From positions 36,076-100,075 of the forward strand of contig CALUMQ010000005.1 of assembly GCA_944321765.1 (NCBI GenBank): a stretch of DNA of 64,000 nucleotides, written 5' to 3'. Below are positions 17,500-26,821 of this stretch, piece by piece (the stretch's first letter is position 1; every line of letters begins with the position of its first letter). This DNA comes from an uncultured Alistipes sp. Its GTDB lineage: Bacteria; Bacteroidota; Bacteroidia; Bacteroidales; Rikenellaceae. The translations under genes were made by a program, and so were the position numbers. The notes under the pieces are model-generated. The model had not been told where the DNA came from, searched no databases, and saw only the letters and a list, made by a program, of their open reading frames with translations.

Positions 17500-18906
17500 A
17501 TGAAACTCAGATTTTTACTTTTGGCCGTTGCGGGCATCGGAATGCTCGCCTCGTGCTCCAAGGATGCCGCGGAAGGCGGAGCTGCCGGGCCCGACGGGTC
17601 GAAATCCATTGTGCTGAAGATCAGTGCGCCTCAGAGTACGCGTGCCTATACGCCCGATGCTCCGTATACGGAATCGACCGACATTGAACAGATTGATGTC
17701 TATTTTACGAATGACAACGGTACGATTCTGCAATCCTATCGACTCGAGGGAGATAATCTGACTGCTATCAGAAACAATGGCCTGCGTTTCACGGGACTCG
17801 AGAACGTAACCCGCGTATATTGTGTCGCCAACAGCGCAGCCGAGATTCTCAGCACGGGTTCGCTTAAGACGGATTTTTCAGCTGCCCTGGGTGCTCAACA
17901 GCCTACGGCGAATCAGGAAGCCTCGATCTTTGTTGGATATGACGATGAAATTACGCCACTTATTGTCGATGAGGATACCAGCATTCCCAATTATGATGGG
18001 ACGCCGACCACTCAGGTTCCGGAAGAGGACGATCAGGCCTACACGGCCAGTGTCACGATTCGTCCGATCGTTTCGCGCATCGAGTGGGGTAAGATTACGT
18101 TCCAGCACAATGGCGGTGTCAAGGTAACCGAGAGCGGCCAAGACTATTTTGTCGTATGGACCAATTGGAATCCCGTGTTGACCGGCGTTTATCAAAGTAA
18201 TGTATATCTTACCTCGAATATTTTTGCCGACGCAGATAAGGTATCCGATTTCTTTGCGACTCCCGCCCGTATGGATAAGATCGAGCAGGGTGCGTGGGCT
18301 GCCGATCTCGGTCTCGATCCCGACGCAATACTTGCCTATTCGGACTACGCAGGTTCAGACGATTATGATTACAATCCGCTCTTTGCGGATCTTGATACCT
18401 ACAACGCTACGGCAGGTACTGCTGAGTGCATTCCGTTCCACTTCTTTGTGCCGTTTGCCGCGAACAGCGACCAGGGTACTAACACGAACGTAAATACCGC
18501 TGATCCGTTTGGCGGCAATGTTCCTCACTGGCATTTCCAGCTGCAGTATGAATCCCCCACTTATACGCTTACCGTTTACAACTACGATGCAGGTCTGAAT
18601 GATGACTGGGAGCAGTATGTAGCGAGCGGAACCGAGGTGTCCGATGATAGCGCCCTGAAGGTCAAGGCTGATTTTATCTATCCGATCGGTCCGGGAAACC
18701 TGGCCTATGCCAATGTTGTGAGACTGATGCAGAAGAGTACCACGACCGATATCGTTTACCAGCCGGGTAAGATCTATACGGCCAATATCGATCTTGCACC
18801 GTACAATATTTCATCCGGTTTCGATGAGGTAACCAATTATAACGTCATCGTCAATGTTTCGGTGGCCGACTTCGAGACGGAGGAGGTTACCCCGGGCTTC
18901 AATTGA
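17500..18906 (+). CDS. Fimbrillin-family major subunit (Mfa1/FimA type), lipoprotein precursor
   Basis: This is the likely structural pilin of a type V fimbria. The 468-residue precursor has a lipobox with C19 (MLASCSKD). After an approximately 29-residue propeptide, a candidate Arg cleavage site at R48 (QSTRAY) precedes a Fim/Mfa N-terminal domain (IEQIDVYFTNDNGTILQSY). The C-terminus ends EEVTPGFN. In Porphyromonas such pilins are exported as lipoproteins and cut after Arg by a trypsin-like protease, letting a freed strand take part in polymerisation; that mechanism is inferred here. The gene looks AT-richer than its neighbours. The 76-base upstream gap is AT-rich and could hold an extra promoter or processing site. 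Confidence 0.85.
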   Translation: MKLRFLLLAVAGIGMLASCSKDAAEGGAAGPDGSKSIVLKISAPQSTRAYTPDAPYTESTDIEQIDVYFTNDNGTILQSYRLEGDNLTAIRNNGLRFTGLENVTRVYCVANSAAEILSTGSLKTDFSAALGAQQPTANQEASIFVGYDDEITPLIVDEDTSIPNYDGTPTTQVPEEDDQAYTASVTIRPIVSRIEWGKITFQHNGGVKVTESGQDYFVVWTNWNPVLTGVYQSNVYLTSNIFADADKVSDFFATPARMDKIEQGAWAADLGLDPDAILAYSDYAGSDDYDYNPLFADLDTYNATAGTAECIPFHFFVPFAANSDQGTNTNVNTADPFGGNVPHWHFQLQYESPTYTLTVYNYDAGLNDDWEQYVASGTEVSDDSALKVKADFIYPIGPGNLAYANVVRLMQKSTTTDIVYQPGKIYTANIDLAPYNISSGFDEVTNYNVIVNVSVADFETEEVTPGFN

Positions 18907-19021
18907 TTCACGACGCCGAATACGGTGCCGGGCGGGAGGCGGATTGCCGCTATCCCGTCCGGATGCCGGTTCGCCGCCGCTCCGATTCTACGGAAAACCG
19001 TAAACAGTCGTATCATTCAAC

Positions 19022-19921
19022 ATGAGAAGATTTTATTTATATCTGATATTTTCCCTGGCCGTGGCGCTGCCCTGGTTGAACGGTTGCATCAAGGAGAACA
19101 GGGATGACTGTAAGGGCAGGGTGATGCTCCGGTTCCGTTATGTCGGTGATGGTACGACCGATATCTTTCCCGAGAAGATCGAGAAGGTGACGATGTATGT
19201 CTATTCGGCCGTCGACGAATCCTTTGTTGGGATGGTCGAATACGACAAGTCGGCCCTGACGGCCTATCAGGGTGCGGATATCCATCTCTTCCCCGGGCGT
19301 TACGAGATCGTCTGCTGGGGCAATATTCTGGAGAACAGCAAGGTCCGTGAGGGCAAGCATGTGGCGGCTCCGGAGTATTTCAGCGGTCAGGACATTCCGA
19401 CAAACGATCCGCTCTACTACGGCAGGGTTGAGGTCGAGGTTCCCGAGACGCTGGACGAACGGGATTATCTCTGCGATTTTGTCAGTTCGCACGTGAAGAT
19501 GCGGGTACGCCTTGAAGGATTCAACAACGCGATGCTTCCCGTTCCGGGTCTGGAGGAGGATGCTTCGTTGAGTCTTGCCATGACGCAGCTCTCCGCGCAC
19601 GTCAACTTCGACAATATCCCCTCGCAGACGGAGATCTGCACCTACTATCCGGAACTTACGATCGATCCCGACGATCCGGCCAGCTATGTCGCCTCCTACA
19701 ACACGTTGCGCTTCGAAGATGACAACGACATTATGATACAGGTGCATCTGGGTACGCGGGCTTTGGTTCATGAATTCAGCCTGGCGGATTTCCTCCGGGA
19801 GCACGAAATCCCCGTTGAAGGTGTTCATGAAGCTGAGGTCTCGATTCTGATCCGGGCCGGACTCTCGGGTATCGAGGTGCAGGACTGGGAACGCGAGGAG
19901 GTAACTCCGGGATTTGAGTAA
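19022..19921 (+). CDS. Mfa2/FimB-type fimbrial anchor lipoprotein
   Basis: Mfa2/FimB proteins sit in the outer membrane, anchor the fimbria and limit its length. The 299-residue product has a lipobox with C22 (WLNGCIKENRDD) and then the family opening KGRVMLRFRYVGDGTTDIFPEKIEKVTMYVYSA and LFPGRYEIVCWGN. Unlike the other pilins in this operon it has no obvious Thr-Arg cleavage site, which fits a permanently lipid-anchored subunit. Its C-terminus EEVTPGFE is nearly the same as that of the fimbrillin at 17500-18906. It follows the pilin by 115 bases and precedes the next gene by 23. Confidence 0.85.
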   Translation: MRRFYLYLIFSLAVALPWLNGCIKENRDDCKGRVMLRFRYVGDGTTDIFPEKIEKVTMYVYSAVDESFVGMVEYDKSALTAYQGADIHLFPGRYEIVCWGNILENSKVREGKHVAAPEYFSGQDIPTNDPLYYGRVEVEVPETLDERDYLCDFVSSHVKMRVRLEGFNNAMLPVPGLEEDASLSLAMTQLSAHVNFDNIPSQTEICTYYPELTIDPDDPASYVASYNTLRFEDDNDIMIQVHLGTRALVHEFSLADFLREHEIPVEGVHEAEVSILIRAGLSGIEVQDWEREEVTPGFE

Positions 19922-19944
19922 TTCAAAACGAGCGTGATGACGAC

Positions 19945-21048
19945 ATGATGAAAACGAGATCCATATCTTGCCTTATGGCAGTCCTGCTGGCGTTGTCGCA
20001 CCTCTCCTGCAGCCGGGATGATGCCGGCGGTCCGTCGGGCCCGACGGGTCCGGTCGACGTGCAGGTGGTGGTCAGCAACGGCGATGCCACGCGCAGCGCG
20101 GGCGCCAGCTCCACGGACAACGAGATTCAGCGACTCCGGATCTACGCCTTCAATGCTGCGGGTGCGTTGACAGGGTACGCCCTGGCTGACAATCTCTCGG
20201 GACGGACGTATGTCCCCATGGCGCTCTCCGAGGGCGGGGATACTTACTTCTACGTGATTGCCAACGACCATTTCGGACCGAATCCCATGGTCCAGGATCA
20301 GTCGGTCAACAATTGGGCCACGCTGACGCAGACGGATCTGCAATCCGTGGTCTTCAATCTTTGGAACTTTGCGGGGTGGACGCAGATCGACGGAAAATCG
20401 ATCTCGCCCATGTCGAACAATCGTTATAAGGAGACCTCCGGGGAGTTGCTCTACGAAAACGACTACGCCACGCCGGTCTATGTGACGGGCAACAGCCAGA
20501 TCATTCCGGTCACGGTGCAGCATGTGCTGGGCCGCCTGCGGCTGATGTTCAACAAGGATGCCTCGCTCGGAGACGAAATAAGCGTAAAACTGACCCGTGC
20601 GGCGGTCTATCACCGCCCCGACGCCTTCCGGCTCTACAATTCCGGAAGCGATGTGATTGCTTTTACCGACAAGAGTGATGTGGAGACCCTTGTTGATGAA
20701 TTCGTTTCGGAAGAGGCTTCGATTGCTCTGGATCCGAAACCTGCCGACAGCTATACCGAGGTGGCCCGGACGTTCCTGGCCCCGAACCCCTATGGCTCGC
20801 CCGACGCAAAGGGAACGGCTCCCGCGACGGACACGGACAAGGCCTACCGCCTGGAGTTGACGGTTTCGTTTGCCTATTCGGGAGGAGGGCCGATGGAGAA
20901 GAGCTATACGGTCTACCTGCCGCCCGTGGCGCGCAATGCAAGCATCGATGTGCTGGGAACCTTTACGGCCGCGATTGATGACCTGACCTTCAATGTGATG
21001 ACCAATGCCTGGGACGAGAAAGTGATAACCGTTCCACCCTTCATGTAA
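19945..21048 (+). CDS. Fimbrial accessory subunit, lipoprotein precursor
   Basis: This 367-residue protein resembles the accessory pilins of Bacteroidales fimbriae that join the shaft to the tip. The lipobox cysteine is C22 (LSHLSCSRDD). A Gly/Pro-rich linker follows, then a candidate maturation site R50 in DATRSAG. The domain that follows (NEIQRLRIYAFNAAGALTGYALADN) matches the first strand of the Mfa/Fim fold. Initiation may be at 19945 or at the adjacent Met at 19948. It lies 23 bases after the anchor gene and 41 before the large tip gene. Confidence 0.8.
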   Translation: MMKTRSISCLMAVLLALSHLSCSRDDAGGPSGPTGPVDVQVVVSNGDATRSAGASSTDNEIQRLRIYAFNAAGALTGYALADNLSGRTYVPMALSEGGDTYFYVIANDHFGPNPMVQDQSVNNWATLTQTDLQSVVFNLWNFAGWTQIDGKSISPMSNNRYKETSGELLYENDYATPVYVTGNSQIIPVTVQHVLGRLRLMFNKDASLGDEISVKLTRAAVYHRPDAFRLYNSGSDVIAFTDKSDVETLVDEFVSEEASIALDPKPADSYTEVARTFLAPNPYGSPDAKGTAPATDTDKAYRLELTVSFAYSGGGPMEKSYTVYLPPVARNASIDVLGTFTAAIDDLTFNVMTNAWDEKVITVPPFM

Positions 21049-21089
21049 CCTGCCGACAGGCGAAGAAGGAAAATTCAAAACCGAATCTT

Positions 21090-24000
21090 ATGCGAAGTGC
21101 GATATATATACGCTGTTGGATGGCGGGAGTGTTGATGCTGCTCCTCGGAGGAGCAGGCTGCGTGAAGGATGATTACGGACTCTCTTCCGGCGTGAAGGAG
21201 GGGCATCCGGTCACCGTGAAGATGACGCTCGGCATGGGCAAGACCACGGATATCGTCGTGACGCGCGCCGACAACTCCAATTCGACGCTGTCGACGCTCA
21301 CACTCTTCGTCTACGATGCTGCCGGCACCGTTTGCCAGCAGGTGCTGACGCTCGAAGGCGGCAGCCTGGTCCTTCTGGGTGCTGATGTGACGGGCCCTAA
21401 CGGGGAGAGGCTGTATCAGGTGACTTTCCAGACAACTTCGGGCGAGAAGAAACTGCTTGGAGTGGCCAACTACACGGTTGGGGAGGAGGGCTTCTGGTCG
21501 GGTTTCACGTCGTTGAGGAATGCGGCGGAGGCAGGCACCCTCACGTTTGACGCGTTGCGCTCCGGTATGGTCTCCCTGCGGGATGCATTGGTCGGATCGG
21601 ACGGACTCATCCTGCCGTCGATCACGGCCAACACGCAGATGCTCATTTCGGGATGGAACGAAGGGGCGGTCTTTTCCACGGACGGAACAGTCGCTGATTT
21701 CGGTACCTACGGCGATGCACAGCGCAGTGTTCTGCTGAAGATGGACCGTGCCATGGCGCGTATCACCTTCAATATTGCGGCGGCTCCCGCCGGAGCTCAG
21801 GGGACCTTTACTCCCTCGACATTCCGGGTCTACAACATACCCAAGAGCACGCTGCTGGTGAAATCCACGACGGCTGGAGCTGATCCGTATACGCCCGATC
21901 TGCTGGCAGAGGAGGATTTCCTGACCAGCGCCATGTCCAACGTGGGAGCTTTGAGCGGCGGCTCCTATTCATTCTCGTTCTACATGCCCGAGAATGTGCA
22001 GCCGACAAGGACCGAGAATGCCGAAGGCGGAGCCATGACCTACGCCGATCGGGATAAATGGACGGGTCCTGCCGGATCGCTTCCCGAAGCCAAGACATGG
22101 TCCAATGCTCCGCAGACCGGCACGTTTGTGGTCATCAATGGTACCTATACCGAGTCGAATGGTCAATATACGGGTAATGTGAGCTATACGGTTCATTTGG
22201 GAGATTTCAGCGCGACGGGTTCGCAGGGGAATTTCTCCGTGGAGCGCAACTGCTCCTATACCTATAACATGTCGGTGCTGGGGGTTGACCGGATCGTGGT
22301 CGAAGCGAAGAAAGAGACGGGAGAGGAGTACCAGCAGGCTGCCGAAGGCGAGATTTACGATGCCGGGAATTGTATCTACAACTACCAGCTGGATGCCCAC
22401 TACGAGCAGGTTTACCTGCAATACGACCTTACGTCTCTTGCCCAATCCCTGCCTGCGGGTTTAACCGGCGAGGATCTTGACAATGCCATCTCCAGCAAAC
22501 TGATTCTGGTGATCCAGTCCGAAGCGATGGACCACAGCAGCGACGGGGTGTCGAACAAACGCGGATCGTTGCAACCATATAAAATCTATGCCGATGCGGT
22601 TCGGAACGCCGCAGATCCCGTTCAGGCTGCCGCCGCAGCGAAATCGGCCATTCTGGACGATGATTCGAGCAATGCAGGATCGCTCACGCCGAAGAAGGGC
22701 TTCGACTATAAGTGGATCGAATTCTGGCCGCAAACCGGAACGACCCTGGCCTCTTATCCCGGAACTCCGACCTGGAGCCAGGCCTATATTGCAGACAAAG
22801 CTCCGACCGGAGACAATGCTACAAAGGCCGGATACCTGATGGATGTCTACGATGTGATTGTGGCGATGGGTAAGGTGGTCAAGAAGATCTATCTGAACGG
22901 TCAAGGCGAGCAGAACACGATTTCGACGGCAGATCGTGCGGAAGACGGCATAACCGTAACGCTGGAGAGCGGCGGCAGTTACCTTGCCCGCTTCACGGCC
23001 TTTGTCAACGAATATTATTACTATGCCCATCCGTTGACGGGAGCTCCCGTGACGACGTGGAGCGTGCTTGTCAACAAGATGCCGCGCGAAATGGTCATTG
23101 CCATGAGCACCGATGTCTCGGTTGATGGGAACAGCTCCTTCAGCCAGATCCATTCCTACATTTCGCAGTTGTCGATGCAGACCTTCTACAGTTCGCGTAC
23201 CGAGCAGATCAACGCCTTCGGCCTCGAGACCTACAACGAGACGCCGCTGACGATGAACTTCTCGTCGTCTGTTGGTGATGGGAGCCTTGATGACTTGGAC
23301 GGTCGGCAGAATCAGATCCGTTTGATCTCCGGGGACGGAGACGCGACAGCTCTTCCCCAAAATATAGCGTGGCAAAATTATATCGACGTTTCGAATAATG
23401 GCTGGACACAAACGATACCGACGGATCGAACCCAACGTAAGCTGTACGATGCATATGCCCCCCAGAGTAATGCTGCGTATGCATGCCTTTCGCGCAACCG
23501 TGACCTGAATGGTAACGGCATGATCGACGACAACGAACTCCGGTGGTATCTTCCCTCGCTGAACGAATACATTCGGATCGGTATCGGAAACAATGTGCTC
23601 TCCAACGCCTCCCGACTTTACATGGGCGACAAAATGGCGATGGTGGGAAATCTATATCCGGGTAGTTATATTCAGGATGGAGCGCTCTATTATACCAGTA
23701 GTGCGTCGGGGAAACGAGTCTTTTGGGCTGTAGAACATGGCGCATACGGGAATGACGGTACCTATAAACGACTTCCGATTCGTTGTGTGCGTGTCTTGCC
23801 GGCCATTACCGAATCACAGGATGCTACAATTGTTGCCGTGAAACCCGTATCCACTTTCGAGAAGCTGACCGATGGCTCCAATATTATTCTCAAGTTCAAA
23901 GGCCGTCTTGTTGATGAACTGTATCGGGAGCGAACCGATGATGTGCTTCTGGAGCATAGTGAAGATGAAACACCCAATTCCTTCTCGGAGGGTATAATTG

Positions 24001-24371
24001 TGGCCCAAGCCTATATGACAAATTATTTCCCGTTGACACAGATTGTCAATGAGGGCGGAAATCAATCCAATCCGTGTGCTACGTACCATGAGACAGGTGA
24101 TGGCGGTGCGACATGGCGTGTTCCCAATCTGGTGGAACTTCAGGCCCTTAATGCGGCCAATATGTTGTATGCCGAGGAAGGTGTCTATAATTTTAATAAC
24201 TATACCGTATGTTGCACACAGTTCAGTAATTCCAATGTGCGATATGGGTTTATGTACAATGGCCAGATTGCCTGTATGCAATACAATGAGAGAACGCAGA
24301 GCAGTAAGGTCCGCTGCGTGCGGGATGTTCCGGCCGGGTATGACTTCAGTCGGTTGTCGCCGGCAAACTGA
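21090..24371 (+). CDS. Large DUF4906-type fimbrial tip protein
   Basis: At 1093 residues this is the largest fimbrial gene and the likely tip adhesin. It has a lipobox with C24 (GGAGCVKDDYG), a candidate cleavage site R59 (VVTRADN) and a Fim-like N-terminal domain (LSTLTLFVYDAAG). A long middle region of beta-rich sequence follows. Near residues 805-816 there is an EF-hand-like loop (DLNGNGMIDDNE). Two later segments share W-x(1-2)-P-x-L-x-E and end in RCVR (W819 to R901; W1009 to R1078), which recall DUF1566 or C-type-lectin-like folds. It ends the operon: a hairpin follows 17 bases after the stop. The codon use is AT-richer in the last third. Confidence 0.78.
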   Translation: MRSAIYIRCWMAGVLMLLLGGAGCVKDDYGLSSGVKEGHPVTVKMTLGMGKTTDIVVTRADNSNSTLSTLTLFVYDAAGTVCQQVLTLEGGSLVLLGADVTGPNGERLYQVTFQTTSGEKKLLGVANYTVGEEGFWSGFTSLRNAAEAGTLTFDALRSGMVSLRDALVGSDGLILPSITANTQMLISGWNEGAVFSTDGTVADFGTYGDAQRSVLLKMDRAMARITFNIAAAPAGAQGTFTPSTFRVYNIPKSTLLVKSTTAGADPYTPDLLAEEDFLTSAMSNVGALSGGSYSFSFYMPENVQPTRTENAEGGAMTYADRDKWTGPAGSLPEAKTWSNAPQTGTFVVINGTYTESNGQYTGNVSYTVHLGDFSATGSQGNFSVERNCSYTYNMSVLGVDRIVVEAKKETGEEYQQAAEGEIYDAGNCIYNYQLDAHYEQVYLQYDLTSLAQSLPAGLTGEDLDNAISSKLILVIQSEAMDHSSDGVSNKRGSLQPYKIYADAVRNAADPVQAAAAAKSAILDDDSSNAGSLTPKKGFDYKWIEFWPQTGTTLASYPGTPTWSQAYIADKAPTGDNATKAGYLMDVYDVIVAMGKVVKKIYLNGQGEQNTISTADRAEDGITVTLESGGSYLARFTAFVNEYYYYAHPLTGAPVTTWSVLVNKMPREMVIAMSTDVSVDGNSSFSQIHSYISQLSMQTFYSSRTEQINAFGLETYNETPLTMNFSSSVGDGSLDDLDGRQNQIRLISGDGDATALPQNIAWQNYIDVSNNGWTQTIPTDRTQRKLYDAYAPQSNAAYACLSRNRDLNGNGMIDDNELRWYLPSLNEYIRIGIGNNVLSNASRLYMGDKMAMVGNLYPGSYIQDGALYYTSSASGKRVFWAVEHGAYGNDGTYKRLPIRCVRVLPAITESQDATIVAVKPVSTFEKLTDGSNIILKFKGRLVDELYRERTDDVLLEHSEDETPNSFSEGIIVAQAYMTNYFPLTQIVNEGGNQSNPCATYHETGDGGATWRVPNLVELQALNAANMLYAEEGVYNFNNYTVCCTQFSNSNVRYGFMYNGQIACMQYNERTQSSKVRCVRDVPAGYDFSRLSPAN

Positions 24372-24388
24372 TGGCCGATGACGTCATG

Positions 24389-24425
24389 CGAAGGCCCCGC
24401 TGTCTACCGAACAGCGGGGCCTTCG
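24389..24425 (+). terminator. Terminator hairpin after the fimbrial operon
   Basis: A 15-base-pair inverted repeat (CGAAGGCCCCGCTGT with ACAGCGGGGCCTTCG) has a seven-base loop. No clear T-run follows, so termination may be incomplete or act mainly as 3' end protection. Confidence 0.65.
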
Positions 24426-24507
24426 TCATTGCATGAATGGTCGTCGGGGAAACAGGTCCTCAAAACGTCAATTGATTGATCTTTGCTCTTTCCGGTTTTC
24501 CCGGAAA

Positions 24508-25902
24508 TTATTTCTTTTGCAGTCCGCGGATGTAGGCGTCGATCGACCGGGCGGCCGTGCGTCCGGCGCCCATGGCCAGAATCACCGTCGCGGCGCCCGT
24601 CACGGCGTCACCCCCTGCAAAGACCCCTTCGCGTGTCGTGGCTCCCTGCGCATCGGCCACGATGCAGCCGCGGCGTGAGGTTTCGAGACCTGCGGTCGTC
24701 GCAGCCAGCAGCGGGTTGGGCGAGGTCCCCAGCGCCATGATCACCACGTCGCAGGCGATCTCGAACTCCGAGCCTGGCTTCACAACCGGCGAGCGGCGTC
24801 CGCTCTCGTCGGGCTCGCCCAGCTCCATCTCCACGCAGCGGATGCCGCGCACCCATCCGCGGTCGTCGCCCAGCACCTCCACGGGATTGGTAAGCATGCG
24901 GAACTCGATACCCTCCTCACGGGCGTGGTGCACCTCCTCGGCACGTGCCGGGAGCTCCTTCTCCGAGCGTCGGTAGACGATCGTTGCCTCGGCTCCGAGA
25001 CGTTTGGCCGTGCGTACGGCGTCCATTGCCACGTTGCCGCCGCCGACCACCACCACGCGCCGTCCGACATAGATCGGCGTGTCGTAAGCCGCATCGTAGG
25101 CGTGCATGAGGTTCGTGCGCGTGAGGAATTCATTGGCCGAGACCACACCGTTGAGGTTTTCGCCCGGGATGCCCATGAAGCGCGGCAGTCCGGCTCCCGA
25201 GCCGATAAAGACGGCGTCGAATCCCTCTTCGTCCATCAGCGAGTCGATGGTCACGGTGCGTCCCACGATGACGTCGGTCTCGATCTCCACACCGAGGGAC
25301 TTCACGGCCTCGATCTCGCGGGCCACGATGCGCTCCTTCGGAAGACGGAACTCCGGGATTCCATAGACCAGTACGCCGCCGACCTTGTGCAGCGCCTCGA
25401 AGATCTTCACCTCGTAACCCATGCGGGCCAGATCGCTGGCGCAGGCCAGGCCAGCCGGGCCGCTGCCGATGACAGCCACGCGGTGTCCGTTGCGCGGGGC
25501 GATACCCTTCGGCGCGGCGCCGTGTTCCAGCTTCCAGTCGCCGACGAAGCGCTCCAGTTTGCCGATAGCCACCGCCTCGCCCTTGATGCCGAGGATGCAC
25601 GAACCTTCGCATTGAGACTCCTGGGGACAGACGCGCCCGCAGATCGAGGGCAGCGAACTGTCTTCGGAGATGATGTCGGCCGCCTGCTGAAGATTCCCTT
25701 CGTGCAGCGCCGCGATAAAGTCGGGGATGCGGATCCCCACGGGGCAGGCTGCCACGCAGCGGGGGTTCTTGCAGTGCAGACAGCGCGACGCTTCGGTCGT
25801 CGCCTCTTCGAGGTTGTATCCGTAGCAGACCTCCTCGAAGTTGGTCGCACGGAGGGCCGGATCCTGTTCGCGCACCGGCACGCGCGGTATCTTGTTTGCC
25901 AT
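24508..25902 (-). CDS. nfnB: NADH-dependent ferredoxin:NADP+ oxidoreductase, large subunit (NfnB/NfnL; GltD-like)
   Basis: NfnB bears the b-FAD that bifurcates electrons from NADPH to NAD+ and ferredoxin, together with NfnA. The 464-residue protein has two N-terminal [4Fe-4S] sets (C41, C44, C49, C53; and C88, C92, C98, C102), an FAD fold with GSGPAG at 146-151, and a second GGGNVAMD nucleotide fold further on. Annotation pipelines often name it glutamate synthase small subunit, but the nfnA partner 13 bases upstream and the lack of a gltB gene nearby favour Nfn. It is the last gene of the run. Confidence 0.88.
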   Translation of the reverse strand: MANKIPRVPVREQDPALRATNFEEVCYGYNLEEATTEASRCLHCKNPRCVAACPVGIRIPDFIAALHEGNLQQAADIISEDSSLPSICGRVCPQESQCEGSCILGIKGEAVAIGKLERFVGDWKLEHGAAPKGIAPRNGHRVAVIGSGPAGLACASDLARMGYEVKIFEALHKVGGVLVYGIPEFRLPKERIVAREIEAVKSLGVEIETDVIVGRTVTIDSLMDEEGFDAVFIGSGAGLPRFMGIPGENLNGVVSANEFLTRTNLMHAYDAAYDTPIYVGRRVVVVGGGNVAMDAVRTAKRLGAEATIVYRRSEKELPARAEEVHHAREEGIEFRMLTNPVEVLGDDRGWVRGIRCVEMELGEPDESGRRSPVVKPGSEFEIACDVVIMALGTSPNPLLAATTAGLETSRRGCIVADAQGATTREGVFAGGDAVTGAATVILAMGAGRTAARSIDAYIRGLQKK

Positions 25903-25915
25903 GGTGTGTCTCGGA

Positions 25916-26800
25916 TTATTTGTCCAAACCTATTCTGCAGATGTGTCCCGCCTCGCGCTCAGCCTCGATGGCCGCGGCGCGCTGCTCCTGGGTGCGGTAC
26001 ATCCCCTGGCGGCGCATCGCCTCGTCGAAGTCGACTTCGTGACCGTCGAACTCCGGGCCGTCGACGCACGTGAAGCGCGTCTTGCCGCCCACCGTCACGC
26101 GGCAGGCTCCGCACATGCCCGTTCCGTCGACCATCAGGGCGTTGAGCGACACGGTGGTCTTCAGGTTGTACTTGCGCGTGGTGAGGGCCACGAACTTCAT
26201 CATCACCATCGGACCGATGGCCACGCATTCGTCGTAGTGCTCGCCGCGTCGCTCGATGAGCTCCTCGACGAGTCCGGTGACCATTCCGTGGAACCCCTCC
26301 GATCCGTCGTCGGTGGCGATGTAGAGATGTTCGGCCACGCTGCGCATGGCGTCGGTGTAGATGAGCATGCGGCTGTTCTTGGCGCCGATGATGACATCGG
26401 CCCGTACGCCATGCTCGTGAAGCCACTTGACCTGTGGATAGATCGGGGCGGTGCCCACGCCTCCTGCCACAAAGAGGTAGCGGCGCTGGCGCAGCTCCTC
26501 GAGGGGCGTGTTGACAAACTCCGAGGGACGCCCCAGCGGCCCGGCGAAGTCGGCCATGGCGTCACCCTGCTCCAGCGAGCAGATCTTGTGCGTGGAGGCG
26601 CCGATGGCCTGCGTGACGATCGTCACGCTGCCCTCTGCGGCGTCGTAGTCGGAGATCGTAAGGGGGATGCGCTCGCCGTGCTCGTCGGCCCGGACGATGA
26701 CGAACTGCCCGGGCCGGGCCGCATGGGCCACCCGCGGGGCGAGGATCTTCATGAGCCAGATTCCCTCGGCGAGGTTTCTCTTTTCAAGAATAGGGTACAT
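25916..26800 (-). CDS. nfnA: NADH-dependent ferredoxin:NADP+ oxidoreductase, small subunit (NfnA/NfnS)
   Basis: NfnA holds the a-FAD and a [2Fe-2S] cluster that feed NAD+. The 294-residue protein shows the flavin-binding RxPLTIS block (residues 44-50), the NAD-binding GGVGTAP (113-119) and a C-terminal cluster segment with C230, C233 and C245, preceded by D225 in MVDGTGMCGAC. In the Thermotoga enzyme the cluster has three Cys and one Asp ligand, and this spacing fits. Such proteins are also annotated as dihydroorotate dehydrogenase electron-transfer or sulfide dehydrogenase subunits; the adjacent nfnB decides for Nfn. It starts 21 bases after the DUF1573 gene. Confidence 0.87.
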   Translation of the reverse strand: MYPILEKRNLAEGIWLMKILAPRVAHAARPGQFVIVRADEHGERIPLTISDYDAAEGSVTIVTQAIGASTHKICSLEQGDAMADFAGPLGRPSEFVNTPLEELRQRRYLFVAGGVGTAPIYPQVKWLHEHGVRADVIIGAKNSRMLIYTDAMRSVAEHLYIATDDGSEGFHGMVTGLVEELIERRGEHYDECVAIGPMVMMKFVALTTRKYNLKTTVSLNALMVDGTGMCGACRVTVGGKTRFTCVDGPEFDGHEVDFDEAMRRQGMYRTQEQRAAAIEAEREAGHICRIGLDK

Positions 26801-26821
26801 ATCTGTGTTGCGGTTTGTGTG

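Noticed and set aside
24508-25902. Annotation as glutamate synthase small subunit (GltD)
   Set aside because: No large subunit gene is adjacent, while the NfnA-type partner is 13 bases away; Nfn fits better.
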